DNA from: Prosthecodimorpha hirschii
GTDB lineage: Bacteria; Pseudomonadota; Alphaproteobacteria; Rhizobiales; Ancalomicrobiaceae
Length of the DNA: 64,000 nucleotides
Direction of reading: 5' to 3'
NCBI RefSeq assembly: GCF_001305515.1
Contig: NZ_LJYW01000001.1
Span: 4,109,914-4,173,913 of the forward strand
Each line of letters begins with the position of its first letter. Positions within the stretch are counted from its first letter, which is position 1. A model generated the notes under the pieces. That model had not been told where the DNA came from, searched no databases, and saw only the letters and a list, made by a program, of their open reading frames with translations. The translations under genes and the position numbers were made by a program. Below are positions 29,022 to 39,471 of this stretch, piece after piece.

Positions 29022-30212
29022 ATGGTGGCTCGTTTTTCTGGGCTTTGCGCCCTCACGGTTCGTGCCCGCGCTCTGTTCGCGGCTGTGTGCATGCCGTTGC
29101 TGGCGGCCGGCTGCTCCTCGCTGCCGTCGGACGGGCCATCCGCGATGGCGATCACCAGCGAGCGCGTCGAGACATCCCTGCCGATCGACTCCTACGTCAT
29201 CGTGCAACTCGACGAACCGGTCGTCCGCACCATCGGCCCCTGGCGGCCGCACACTTTCGCCGACCGCTTCGCGATCCGCTCCGGTCCGCGCGGCCAGCCG
29301 CTCGGCATCGGCGACGTGATCGACATCCGGATCATGGAGGCCGGCGACAACGGCCTGTTCGCGAATACCCAGACCCGCGGCGCGCAGTTCCAGGCGCAGA
29401 TCGACGAGACCGGCAACATCTTCGTGCCCTATGTCGGGCGGATGCGGGCGGCCGGACGCACCACCGAGGTGCTGCGCGAGGCGATCCAGACTGCGCTGGC
29501 CGACAAGGCGATCCAGCCGCAGGTCCTGCTCGGCGTCGTCGGCAACCAGGCCAATGCGGCCGTGGTGGTCGGCGATGTGGCGAAGCCCGGCAAGTATCCG
29601 CTCAATGTCGGCGGCACCAAGCTGCTCGACATGGTCGCGCTGGCCGGCGGTTCGCGCTTCACCACCTACGAGACGACGGTCACGCTGAAGCGCAAGACCG
29701 AGGCGGCCTCGATCCTGCTTGAAGATCTGGTTCTCGTTCCGTCCAACAACGTCTACTTGATGCCGGACGACGAGATCCTGCTGTCCTTCGCGCCGCAGAC
29801 CTACACGCTGCTCGGCGCGGTCTACCGGCCGAGCGAGATCAAGTTCGAGACCAAGACGGTCACGCTGGCGGAAGCCGTGGCGCGCGGCGGCGGCCTCAAC
29901 ACGCTGGCGGCCGATGCCAGCGGCATCTTCGTGTTCCGCTTCGAGGAGCCGCATCTGGTCAAGGCGATCCGGCCGGATTGGCAGCCGAAGAGCGCCGGCA
30001 AGGTTCCGGTCGTCTACCGCCTGAACCTGCTCGAGCCGAAGGGCCTGTTCCTGGCCCGGCAGATGTGGCTGCGCGACAAGGACATCGTCTATGTGGCGAC
30101 CGCCCCGTCGGTGGAATTCGCCAAGTTCCTGGACATTGTCGGTCGCACGGTCTCGACCGGCCGCGCCGGCGTCGGTCTCGCCAACGACATCAAGGTCCTG
30201 AAGAACAACTGA
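29022..30212 (+). CDS. Wza-like polysaccharide export outer-membrane lipoprotein
   Basis: 396 residues. The signal peptide ends in the lipobox LLAAGC (Cys about residue 30). A Poly_export (PES) domain with GIGDVIDIRIMEAGDNGLF follows, then SLBB-like modules (VVVGDVAKPGKYPLNVGG; YTLLGAVYRPSEIKFET). It would form the outer-membrane channel for capsule or exopolysaccharide. The upstream glycosyltransferase supports that role, but no Wzc-type tyrosine kinase or Wzx/Wzy gene is nearby. Confidence 0.9.
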   Translation: MVARFSGLCALTVRARALFAAVCMPLLAAGCSSLPSDGPSAMAITSERVETSLPIDSYVIVQLDEPVVRTIGPWRPHTFADRFAIRSGPRGQPLGIGDVIDIRIMEAGDNGLFANTQTRGAQFQAQIDETGNIFVPYVGRMRAAGRTTEVLREAIQTALADKAIQPQVLLGVVGNQANAAVVVGDVAKPGKYPLNVGGTKLLDMVALAGGSRFTTYETTVTLKRKTEAASILLEDLVLVPSNNVYLMPDDEILLSFAPQTYTLLGAVYRPSEIKFETKTVTLAEAVARGGGLNTLAADASGIFVFRFEEPHLVKAIRPDWQPKSAGKVPVVYRLNLLEPKGLFLARQMWLRDKDIVYVATAPSVEFAKFLDIVGRTVSTGRAGVGLANDIKVLKNN

Positions 30213-30229
30213 CCGTCGGCACCCGGCGG

Positions 30230-30247
30230 CGGCGGCTTCGGCCGCCG
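30230..30247 (+). terminator. UUCG-tetraloop hairpin after the export gene
   Basis: A 7-bp stem CGGCGGC / GCCGCCG closes a TTCG loop with a C-G closing pair, an unusually stable hairpin, 17 bp after the stop codon. No T-run follows. Confidence 0.5.
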
Positions 30248-30398
30248 TCACGGCCCCGCGCCCGCAAAGGCGACGCACGCCCACATGGCTGCGGGCATTC
30301 GCAACGGCTGGGGTCCAGCGCAAAGGCTGGGGTCCTGCGCTCCCGGACGCGTCCGGGGACGCCGTCGGCACGGGTTGCCCCCGGCTCCCGCAGCAAGG

Positions 30399-31292
30399 TC
30401 AGGTCGTCTGGCGGTCCACGAAATCCCCGGCGATCCGGACGACCGCCCGACCAAGCGCCATGGCGTTGCGCTGCGCAGCGCCCGCGACCGTCGCGCCGGA
30501 GAACAGGGTCGCGAGGCTGCCGAGCAGGCACAGCGGCGAGGCCGGGCCTTTCCGTTCCGTCTGGTCCCGCGCCGATCCGTCGGCATCCGACACCATCGCT
30601 ATCCCGGTCGCCGCACCCGCCGTCAGGGCTGCGCCCTCGATCCCGGCCCGCAAGGCGCCATGGGTCAGGATCACGGCATCGATGCCGGCGAGCAGGATGG
30701 CCGGATCGTCGATCGAGAGCCGCGGCAGGTCGCGCGGGGTCAGCGGCCGGTCGGAGAGGGCGGCCAGCGCCTCGTCGAGGCCCGGATAGTTGCCGGGATC
30801 GGGACCGAGCCGCCAGACCGGGCAGAAATGGGTCAAGTCCGACACCGCCGCCTCGAAGCCGGCCGCCGCGTCGGCGCCGACCACCAGAAGCCCGGGCGCG
30901 GTCTGATCGATCGCGGCGGCCAGATCCGGTCCGGCGGCCGCGGTGTCGTAGAGTACCGGAACGACGCCGGCCCGCATCAGCCCGAGCGCCAGGATCGCGG
31001 TCGCGGCCGGGTCCGAGGCCAGCAGCCCGACCCTGGTGCCGCGCCCGAGCCCCTGCTGGCCGGCCCAGCGCGTCACCCGCTGCGAGGCGGCGAACAGGGC
31101 GCCCCAGGTGATCCGGCCGGCAGGGGGCGCGCCTGACGGGCTCGCGAAGGCGATCCGGTCGTGCCAGCGGTCGGCCAGGATGGCGAAGCGGTCGACCAGC
31201 GTCCGGTCCGGATGCGCGGCGATGCGGGCGAACAGCCGGCGGAGCCGCCAGCGGGCGAGGGCGGCGGCGATGCGCTCGCGCAAGCCGGTCAC
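30399..31292 (-). CDS. truncated adenylate-forming (acyl-CoA synthetase-like) protein
   Basis: 297 residues from GTG 31292. The N-terminal ~250 residues look like the start of a FATP/FadD-type enzyme: HPDRTLVDRFAILADRW, ITWGALFAASQRVTRWAGQQ and GTRVGLLASDPAATAILALG. Where the ATP-binding TSGTTG-PKG motif should be there is only DPAILLAGIDAVILTHGALR, and the acyl and C-terminal catalytic domains are missing (full enzymes are ~500-600 residues). It cannot adenylate by the usual mechanism. It may be a decaying gene or a repurposed fragment. It is divergent from tusA. Confidence 0.65.
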   Translation of the reverse strand: MTGLRERIAAALARWRLRRLFARIAAHPDRTLVDRFAILADRWHDRIAFASPSGAPPAGRITWGALFAASQRVTRWAGQQGLGRGTRVGLLASDPAATAILALGLMRAGVVPVLYDTAAAGPDLAAAIDQTAPGLLVVGADAAAGFEAAVSDLTHFCPVWRLGPDPGNYPGLDEALAALSDRPLTPRDLPRLSIDDPAILLAGIDAVILTHGALRAGIEGAALTAGAATGIAMVSDADGSARDQTERKGPASPLCLLGSLATLFSGATVAGAAQRNAMALGRAVVRIAGDFVDRQTT

Positions 31293-31343
31293 GCGGCGGC
31301 CCCGGGCTTGGCAAGGCCGGCCCGGCGATGGCAGGAAGGCGCC

Positions 31344-31604
31344 ATGACCGACGAACGCCGCCTCGACCTGAAGGGTCTCAACTGCCCGCTCCCCGTGCTG
31401 AAGGCGCGCCGGGCGCTTTCCCGCCTGCCGGCCGGCACCCGGCTCGCCGTCGAGGCGACCGATCCGATGAGCGCCATCGACATCCCGCACATGTGCGCCG
31501 AGGACGGGCACGATCTGGTCGAGACCCGGCGCGACGGCCGGCTGCTGGTCTTCGTCATCGTCGCCGGCCCTCAGCCGAAGCGGCCGGAGAATCCCGAGAC
31601 ATAG
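31344..31604 (+). CDS. TusA-family sulfur carrier
   Basis: 86 residues. The signature LKGLNCPLPVLKARRAL with the sulfur-carrying cysteine in a CPxP motif lies at residues 9-25, followed by EATDPMSAIDIPHMC. TusA-type proteins shuttle persulfide sulfur for tRNA modification or cofactor synthesis; the specific partner here is unknown. ATG 31344 has an aggaagg site. Its 3' end overlaps the convergent CobW gene by 34 bp. Confidence 0.92.
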   Translation: MTDERRLDLKGLNCPLPVLKARRALSRLPAGTRLAVEATDPMSAIDIPHMCAEDGHDLVETRRDGRLLVFVIVAGPQPKRPENPET

Positions 31605-32851
31605 AGCGGATTGTCGGCGACGGCGGTCCGGTCGGGCGTGTCGGGGGCGACATGGCCGGCGAAGGCGTCGAACATGCGCCGCACGAAGCCCTCGTCGAGA
31701 TCCTTGGTGATGAAGACCAGACGGGTGCGCCGGTCGGCATCCGGCCAGGCGGGAAGCTGCACGGGCGGATGCAATACGTGCTGCACGGCGTGCAGCACCA
31801 GCGGGCGCTCCGGATCCTCGGCCAGCTTGACCACGCCCTTCATGCGCAGGAGGCGCGGACCATGCGCCGAGCGCAAAAGGTCGAGAAACAGATCGAGCGA
31901 GCCGGCCGGGATCGCCGCATCGGTCGCCAGGCAGAAGGCGCGGATGCGGTCGTCGTGGCGGTTCGGATCGTGATGGTGATCATGGTCGCCGTGCGAATGG
32001 TCGTGCCCATGATCGTGATCGTGATCGTGCCCGTGGCCATGGTCGTGATCATGCCCTTCATGACCGTGCGCCGGGCCGCCGCCGAGGCGCGCCTCCAGAC
32101 GGCGCCGCTCGGCCTCACGGTCGCGGAAGGCCTCTTCCTGCAGCCAGCGGCGGACGTCGGCGGACTTGCGCTCGGCACTCCACAGGCCGGTCTCGAGCAG
32201 GGCCGCCGGCGTCGCCTCGCCGCGCGCCGCATCGAGGATCGCGGCGGCCGGATTGAGCACGCGCAGCCGGGTGGCGAGCATGACCAGCGCCGGGCGCCGG
32301 GCGGGCTCGACCAGGTCGGTCTTGGTCAGCACGATCCGGTCGGCGACGGCGGCCTGCTTGACCGCCTCCTCCTGGGCGTCGAGCGTCGCCATGCCGTTGA
32401 CCGCGTCGACCACCGTGACCACGCCGTCGAGCCGGTAGCGCCGGACCAGATAGGGATGGCGCATGACGGTGTGCAGGATCGGCGCCGGGTCGGCGAGGCC
32501 GGTGGTCTCGATCACGACGCGCGAAAGCCGCTGGATGCGGCCGTTGTCGAGCCGCTTGAGCAGGTCTTCGAGCGTCGCGACCAGGTCGCCGCGGATGGTG
32601 CAGCAGAGGCAGCCCGAGGACAGTTCGACCACGCCGTCGTCGGCCCGCTCGACCAGCACATGGTCGATGCCGATCTCGCCGAACTCGTTGACGATCACCG
32701 CCGTGTCGGCCATGGCCGGGTCGCCGAGCAGGCGGTTGAGCAGGGTCGTCTTGCCGGCGCCGAGAAAGCCGGTGATCACGGTGACGGGGATCGGCGCGCC
32801 CGGTTCGGGGCGCGCGTCGCTGGGGTCGGCGGGGGCCATGGTCGGGTCCAT
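31571..32851 (-). CDS. CobW/COG0523 G3E-family GTPase with His-rich linker
   Basis: 426 residues. The P-loop GFLGAGKTTLLNRLL, the metal-binding GCLCCTIRGDL (CxCC) and TKTDLVEP (NKxD equivalent) define the COG0523 metallochaperone GTPases. Between the GTPase and the CobW_C domain lies a run of about 40 residues that is mostly His/Asp/Gly (from HGHEGHDHDHGHG to PNRHDDR), a probable metal buffer for Zn, Co or Ni. Which metal is unknown; the urease nickel genes are only 2 kb away, but zinc-type CobW proteins are equally His-rich. ATG 32851 is used; ATG 32839 is an alternative. Confidence 0.92.
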   Translation of the reverse strand: MDPTMAPADPSDARPEPGAPIPVTVITGFLGAGKTTLLNRLLGDPAMADTAVIVNEFGEIGIDHVLVERADDGVVELSSGCLCCTIRGDLVATLEDLLKRLDNGRIQRLSRVVIETTGLADPAPILHTVMRHPYLVRRYRLDGVVTVVDAVNGMATLDAQEEAVKQAAVADRIVLTKTDLVEPARRPALVMLATRLRVLNPAAAILDAARGEATPAALLETGLWSAERKSADVRRWLQEEAFRDREAERRRLEARLGGGPAHGHEGHDHDHGHGHDHDHDHGHDHSHGDHDHHHDPNRHDDRIRAFCLATDAAIPAGSLDLFLDLLRSAHGPRLLRMKGVVKLAEDPERPLVLHAVQHVLHPPVQLPAWPDADRRTRLVFITKDLDEGFVRRMFDAFAGHVAPDTPDRTAVADNPLYVSGFSGRFG

Positions 32852-32882
32852 CCTGGCGGGGTCGGTCGAGATGCGCCGGACC

Positions 32883-34508
32883 CTATTTCTTCTTGCGACG
32901 CGGGTCGACTGGTTTGGTCTCGGCGGCATGAGCCGTCTTGGCGGCCGGCTTCGCGGCGGCGAGCTTCGGCTTGCGCTCCGGCAGCGGCAGGTCGACGGCG
33001 GCGATCGGTTCGGCGCCGCGCCGTGCGGCACCGGGTGCCGTCGCGCCGCCCTGGCCGGCGATCACCATCGGGGTGCCGTTGGCGGGCGGCAGCACGGCGT
33101 CGAGACCGGCGCCGGAGGCCGGACCGGTCGCGGGCTTCGGAATGGCGCCCGGCGGGGTGTTGGAGAAGAGATTGAAGGCGCGCGCGGTCGTGCTCTGGCC
33201 CTCGGGCGGCGCGGCCTGATCCTGGCCGGAGCCCCCGGGGAAGATCGCGCCCGGCGGCGTCTGGCGCGTCGGCGCGACCAGGGCGGCCACGTTCGAGCCG
33301 GCGCCGGCCGGCGGCTTGGCCGTCGCGATGGCATTCGCTCCGGCCGGGGGCGCGGCATCGGCGCCGCCGGTCCAGACCTTCACGGGGGCGCCGATGTCGA
33401 AGCGGGCGGTCAGCCAGGAGCCGGCCTGGCCGCTGGCGCCGCGCTTCGGCGTGCCCTGGCCGGCGATGATGATGCGGCCCTGGTCTTCCGGGGTCGGCGG
33501 CGGCGCGGCGGCGAGATCGTCGGCGTCCTCGCCGACCTGCCGGCGGTTCTTGCCGCAGACCTCCTCGCGGATGTCGAGCGGCGGCATCGCCGCCTCCGGA
33601 CCGGCCGTCATGGCGTCGATCTGCTCGCGGCTGGAGAACATCGTCATCAGGCCGCCCGAGCCGTCGAAGGCCTTGGTGAACAGTTCCGCCGCCTTCTCGG
33701 CGCGGACCCGTGCGTTGGGCGAGCCGAGCACCACCGCGACCAGCCGCTTGTCGCCGCGCGTCACCGTGGCGACGACGTTGAAGCCGCCCGAGCAGATGAA
33801 GCCGGTCTTCATCCCGTCCGTGCCGGGATAGCGGTCCATCAGGTGGTTGTGGTTGCGGATCACCCGCTTGCCGAACTGGATGCCGGGCAGGCTGAAATAG
33901 CCGGCATATTCGGGAAACTCGCGGATCAGCGCCCGGGCGAGCAGGCCGAGATCGTGCGCGTTGGTATATTGCGCCGGGTCGGGCAGGCCGTTCGGATTGG
34001 CCCAGACGGTCCGGCTCATGCCGAGCCTGCGCGCCTGCGCGTTCATCTCCGCCACGAAGGCGTCCTTGGAGCCGCCGACCGCCTCGCCGAGCGCCCAGGC
34101 CACGTCGTTGGCCGACTTGACCATGACCATCTTGAGCGCATTGTCGACCGTCAGCACGGTGCCGGTCGGGAAGCCCATCTTGCTCGGCGGCTGGGTATTG
34201 GCCTCCGGCGACATGACCACCGGCGAGGACAGCTTGAGGCGTCCGGCCTTGAGCGCCTGGAAGGTGACGTAGGTGGTCATCAGCTTGGTGACCGAGGCCG
34301 GATACCAGGCCTGGAACGCATTGTGGCGGTCCAGCACCTCGCCCGTCCTGGCATCGAAGACCAGATAGGCGTGGGCGGCATCCGAGCGGGCCGGGACGGC
34401 GCACAGCGTCAGCAGGATCGAAGCGGCCCCGATGACCCGGCCGGCCGTGGCCGCGGAGAAAAGCGGGAGCCGGCGGCCATGCCGCAGTCTGGTCGGATCG
34501 ATCGGCAT
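32883..34508 (-). CDS. D-alanyl-D-alanine carboxypeptidase (DacF/PBP5-like)
   Basis: 541 residues. After a signal peptide (ILLTLCAVPARSDA), the S11 peptidase motifs are complete: nucleophile ASVTKLM (SxxK), SAND (SxN) and GMKTGF (KTG). It trims the pentapeptide of peptidoglycan in the periplasm. The ~250-residue C-terminal part is low-complexity, rich in Pro/Gly/Ala (repeated TPPGAI and VIAGQG-type segments), ending in a basic RRKKK; this is longer than in typical PBP5. ATG 34508 has a ggag site 6 bp upstream. It is 31 bp upstream of the CobW gene on the same strand. Confidence 0.9.
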   Translation of the reverse strand: MPIDPTRLRHGRRLPLFSAATAGRVIGAASILLTLCAVPARSDAAHAYLVFDARTGEVLDRHNAFQAWYPASVTKLMTTYVTFQALKAGRLKLSSPVVMSPEANTQPPSKMGFPTGTVLTVDNALKMVMVKSANDVAWALGEAVGGSKDAFVAEMNAQARRLGMSRTVWANPNGLPDPAQYTNAHDLGLLARALIREFPEYAGYFSLPGIQFGKRVIRNHNHLMDRYPGTDGMKTGFICSGGFNVVATVTRGDKRLVAVVLGSPNARVRAEKAAELFTKAFDGSGGLMTMFSSREQIDAMTAGPEAAMPPLDIREEVCGKNRRQVGEDADDLAAAPPPTPEDQGRIIIAGQGTPKRGASGQAGSWLTARFDIGAPVKVWTGGADAAPPAGANAIATAKPPAGAGSNVAALVAPTRQTPPGAIFPGGSGQDQAAPPEGQSTTARAFNLFSNTPPGAIPKPATGPASGAGLDAVLPPANGTPMVIAGQGGATAPGAARRGAEPIAAVDLPLPERKPKLAAAKPAAKTAHAAETKPVDPRRKKK

Positions 34509-34653
34509 CTTGGCTCCGGAATTCCGACGGGCCTGACCGCGCCGAAGCGGGGCGAAGTCGGACATTGAATAGTCGATTTGCGGCCCGACGGCAAAGCCTC
34601 GTCGCGGCTTCGGTCGGGCATGGCGGCTTCGCCGCAAGGGGCGATGAAAGGCG

Positions 34654-34721
34654 CGGCATCCTGCCCAACACATGAGCATCCATGCGTCTGGGCAACCGGC
34701 GACCTGTTGGGCAAGATGCCG
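34654..34721. promoter_or_regulatory. 17-bp inverted repeat in the dacF-ureD spacer
   Basis: Arms 34654-34670 (CGGCATCCTGCCCAACA) and 34705-34721 are complementary at 16 of 17 positions around a 34-nt loop. They lie in the 331-bp divergent spacer, 119 bp before ureD. Nothing else was seen in this gap apart from a 14-bp palindrome GCCTGCCGGCAGGC at 34781-34794. The element could be an RNA structure or a binding site for a urease or cell-wall regulator. Confidence 0.5.
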
Positions 34722-34839
34722 AAAAATCCGACCACAATGCGGCATGCCCGCTGGCCCCGGTCTTGCTCCCGGGGCGGACAGCCTGCCGGCAGGCCTTTCC
34801 GGGCCTTAGGACATCGCGATCGGGGACAGACGGGGACTC

Positions 34840-35775
34840 ATGCTGGCGACGGACGCGATCTTGGACAGGACGACGGCGGGGCCGGGCGGCGCCGTATCGG
34901 GCCGTGCCGCCGGGTCCGCTGCTGGCACCCTCACGGGTGCGGGCGCCGCGGCGCCGGTCGTGCTGGAGCGTGCGCGCGGCCGGGCCGAGATCGCCTTCAA
35001 GCTGTCGGCCGGCGCGACCCGGGTCGACAGGCTGTTCCAGGAAGGCCAGGCCAAGATCCGCCTGCCGCGCGGCGAGCCGGGCGATCCGCCGACCGCGGTC
35101 GTCATCAACACCGCCGGCGGCGTCACCGGCGGCGACCGGCTCGACATCGCGGCCAGCTGGGGTCCCGGCACCGCCGCGACCGTGACCGGGCAGGCGGCGG
35201 AGCGCATCTACCGGTCCTCGGGCGGGGCGGGCACGATTCACAACCGGCTGTCGGTCGGCGCCGGCGCCACGGCCGAATGGCTGCCGCAGGAGACCATCCT
35301 GTTCGACCGCAGCCGCCTCGCGCGCCGCCTGGAGGTCGATCTCGCCGCCGATGCACGCTGCCTGATCGTCGAGAGCGTGTTCTTCGGGCGCGGCGCCATG
35401 GGCGAGCGGGTCACCGACGGCGCCCTCAGCGACCACTGGCGCCTGCGCCGCGACGGCCGGCTGGTTCTGGCCGAGAGCTTCCGGGCCGGAGGCGACACGA
35501 CGGCGCTGTTCGCCGGGCGCGCCACGGGGGCCGGCGCGATCGCCTTCGCGACCCTGCTCTATGCCGCCCCGGACGCCGACCGGCATCTCGACAGGCTGCG
35601 CGGGCTCGTCGATGATGACGCCCGGGAACCAACGGTGGAGGCCGGCACGAGCGCCTTCGACGGCTTCCTGGTGGCGCGCTTGCTGTCGCCGTCGCCGCAG
35701 GCGCTGCGGCGCGACCTCGTCCGCATCCTCGAAGCCTTCCGCGGCCGGCCGATGCCGCGGCCCTGGTCCTGCTGA
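34840..35775 (+). CDS. ureD: urease accessory protein UreD
   Basis: 311 residues. UreD forms the scaffold for apo-urease activation with UreF and UreG. Recognisable blocks are [70 protein letters not shown] and [13 protein letters not shown]. It opens the urease cluster, 22 bp before ureA. An N-terminal Ala/Gly/Thr-rich stretch of ~35 residues precedes the conserved part, so a later start is possible. Confidence 0.95.
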   Translation: MLATDAILDRTTAGPGGAVSGRAAGSAAGTLTGAGAAAPVVLERARGRAEIAFKLSAGATRVDRLFQEGQAKIRLPRGEPGDPPTAVVINTAGGVTGGDRLDIAASWGPGTAATVTGQAAERIYRSSGGAGTIHNRLSVGAGATAEWLPQETILFDRSRLARRLEVDLAADARCLIVESVFFGRGAMGERVTDGALSDHWRLRRDGRLVLAESFRAGGDTTALFAGRATGAGAIAFATLLYAAPDADRHLDRLRGLVDDDAREPTVEAGTSAFDGFLVARLLSPSPQALRRDLVRILEAFRGRPMPRPWSC

Positions 35776-35797
35776 TCAACGCGAAGAGAGACCCCGC

Positions 35798-36100
35798 ATG
35801 AACCTGACGCCCCGCGAAAAGGACAAGCTCTTCATCGCCATGGCGGCGATCGTCGCGCGCAAGCGGCTGGAGCGCGGCGTGAAGCTGAACCATCCGGAAG
35901 CGATCGCGCTGATCTCCGACTTCGTCATGGAGGGCGCCCGCGACGGGCGCACCGTCGCCGAGCTGATGGAGGCCGGCGCCCATGTCGTCACCCGCGACCA
36001 GGTCATGCCCGGCATCGCCGAGATGATCCACGACGTCCAGGTCGAGGCGACCTTCCCGGACGGCGTCAAGCTCGTCACCGTCCACGAACCGATCCGCTGA
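35798..36100 (+). CDS. ureA: urease subunit gamma
   Basis: 100 residues, exactly the usual UreA length. It begins [17 protein letters not shown] and contains [20 protein letters not shown] and [12 protein letters not shown]. It is the smallest of three structural subunits of cytosolic nickel urease (urea to ammonia and carbamate). ATG 35798 has a gaagagag site. ureB follows after 10 bp. Confidence 0.98.
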   Translation: MNLTPREKDKLFIAMAAIVARKRLERGVKLNHPEAIALISDFVMEGARDGRTVAELMEAGAHVVTRDQVMPGIAEMIHDVQVEATFPDGVKLVTVHEPIR

Positions 36101-36110
36101 GGAGACCGGC

Positions 36111-36416
36111 ATGATCCCCGGAGAAGTCATCCCCGCCGCCGGCGAGATCGAGCTCAATGCCGGCCTGCCGACCGTCACGCTCGAGGTCGCCAATACCGGC
36201 GACCGCCCGGTCCAGGTCGGCTCGCACTATCATTTCTTCGAGACCAACCCGGGTCTCCAATTCGACCGCGACAAGGCCCGCGGCATGCGGCTCGACATCC
36301 CGGCCGGCACCGCCGTGCGCTTCGAGCCCGGCCAGACCCGCAGCGTCACGCTGGTGCCCTATGGCGGCAAGCGCGAGGTCTATGGCTTCCGCCAGGCGGT
36401 GATGGGGACCCTTTGA
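36111..36416 (+). CDS. ureB: urease subunit beta
   Basis: 101 residues, normal UreB length: [56 protein letters not shown] and [15 protein letters not shown] are all conserved. It would pack against UreC in the urease trimer. Instead of ureC, the next gene is an RNA ligase on the opposite strand, 50 bp beyond the stop; ureC starts 1.34 kb away. Confidence 0.98.
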   Translation: MIPGEVIPAAGEIELNAGLPTVTLEVANTGDRPVQVGSHYHFFETNPGLQFDRDKARGMRLDIPAGTAVRFEPGQTRSVTLVPYGGKREVYGFRQAVMGTL

Positions 36417-36466
36417 GCCGGCTCCGCAGGCGGTGACGGCAGTCCCGGGGACGGTCGCGGGCGCCG

Positions 36467-37600
36467 TCAGGCCTCCAGATCCGGCAGGGACAGGCCTTGG
36501 AGAGACCAGTGCATTCCGAACAGATCGCGCACGGCACTGACCCTCGGCTCGGACTGGCTCGCGGCGGCGAGCAGGTCCAGGAGCAGGGTGCGGCCGTCCT
36601 TGCCGTCCAGAACCGAGAAGGCGAGGCCGCGCAGCCGCGGGTCGAACGTCGCCACGGCCCGGGCGGCGAATTCCTTGCGCGGCAGATCCCGATGGGCCGC
36701 CACGAAACCCTCGATTTCGGCCGCCCGGGCGGCGACGCCGCGTCCGATCTGGTCGCGATAGTCGAGAACGCGATCGGCCACGGCCTCCGGCAGCAGCGGC
36801 ACGATGTCGTCGACGCTGCCGGCACAGATCCAGCCGAGCACGTTCTTCTCGAACGCGACGAGGCTGAGCGCCTTGTGGCGCAGCACATAGGCCTCGGTCT
36901 TCAGTTTCAGGCGATGGCCGTCCTCGAAGGCCAGCACGTAGCCCTCGATGCCGGTCGCTGCACGCACGCGCGCCACGAAGGCGGCGGCGTCGTCGACCGT
37001 GCCATGGTCCTCGACCAGGGCGACGCCGAAGCGCCCGGCGAGGCGCTCGATCTCGCCATGCGGCAGATAGAGGCCCGAGACCATCTCGCGGGCGGCCAGC
37101 AGGGTCCATTGCGGCCGGTCATAGGCGAGAACGATGCGGTTCTCCGGCGCGGTGAATTCGAAGATCGGCGTGATGCCGGCCTCGACCAGATGCCGGCTGA
37201 TGTCGAATTCCGGCGCTCCCGCATGCCGCAGCGCGCGGGCCGACTGCTCGGTCTCGCCCATGCGGGTCATGAAGCGCAGGGCGCCGTCGAGCAGAACCGG
37301 ATGGATCATCGATCCGTCGAGCTTCGCATGGATGCGGTGCGGCGCCGACCAGTCGACCGCCTCGACAGGCTGGCGTTCGCCGAGATTGAAGAACTTGTGG
37401 AACGGACGGCCGATCAGGCGCCCGTCGCGGTCGAATTTCAGGCCGCGGCATTCGAGCGAGATCGCGTCCGTGAACGTGTCCGAGACCGTATGCACATAGT
37501 CGACCACCGTGTGGTCGCCGCGACGCGCGACGACGAAGCCCCGCTCGTAGGACACGTGCGGCGCCACGTCGGACAGCGTTTCGATGCGAGGGAAATCCAC
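36467..37600 (-). CDS. T4 RNA ligase 1-like (Rnl1 family) RNA ligase
   Basis: 377 residues from GTG 37600 (GTG 37666 would add 22). ATP-dependent RNA ligases join 5'-phosphate and 3'-OH RNA ends through a lysyl-AMP. All expected motifs are visible: ECRGLKFD (Arg ~52), PFHKFFNLGE (Lys-Phe-Phe), motif I KLDGS with nucleophile Lys ~93, FEFTAPENRIV (Glu ~148), motif IV EGYVLAF (Glu ~219) and motif V KLKTEAY (Lys ~232/234). The spacing closely follows T4 Rnl1. A C-terminal ~140-residue helical domain follows. It lies antisense inside the urease operon between ureB and ureC. Codon use is like its neighbours. Confidence 0.87.
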   Translation of the reverse strand: MDFPRIETLSDVAPHVSYERGFVVARRGDHTVVDYVHTVSDTFTDAISLECRGLKFDRDGRLIGRPFHKFFNLGERQPVEAVDWSAPHRIHAKLDGSMIHPVLLDGALRFMTRMGETEQSARALRHAGAPEFDISRHLVEAGITPIFEFTAPENRIVLAYDRPQWTLLAAREMVSGLYLPHGEIERLAGRFGVALVEDHGTVDDAAAFVARVRAATGIEGYVLAFEDGHRLKLKTEAYVLRHKALSLVAFEKNVLGWICAGSVDDIVPLLPEAVADRVLDYRDQIGRGVAARAAEIEGFVAAHRDLPRKEFAARAVATFDPRLRGLAFSVLDGKDGRTLLLDLLAAASQSEPRVSAVRDLFGMHWSLQGLSLPDLEA

Positions 37601-37758
37601 GGCGATGGCCTTCGATCTGCAATCTGGAGATGTACGATAATCCGCGATGGGGCGGTTCGCCAGCACGGGCGGGCCGCACAGCGCTGAAATTCGACCGCAG
37701 GCACCGATCCCCCTTCGCGGCGCGACCCGGACGCGCCGTCGGTTAGACGAGGAACTCC

Positions 37759-39471
<1,713 letters not shown>

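Noticed and set aside
31328..33175. Long plus-strand frame opposite the CobW gene
   Set aside because: Shadow of the His-rich and GTPase coding sequence; its V/M-rich run mirrors GAC/CAC codons.
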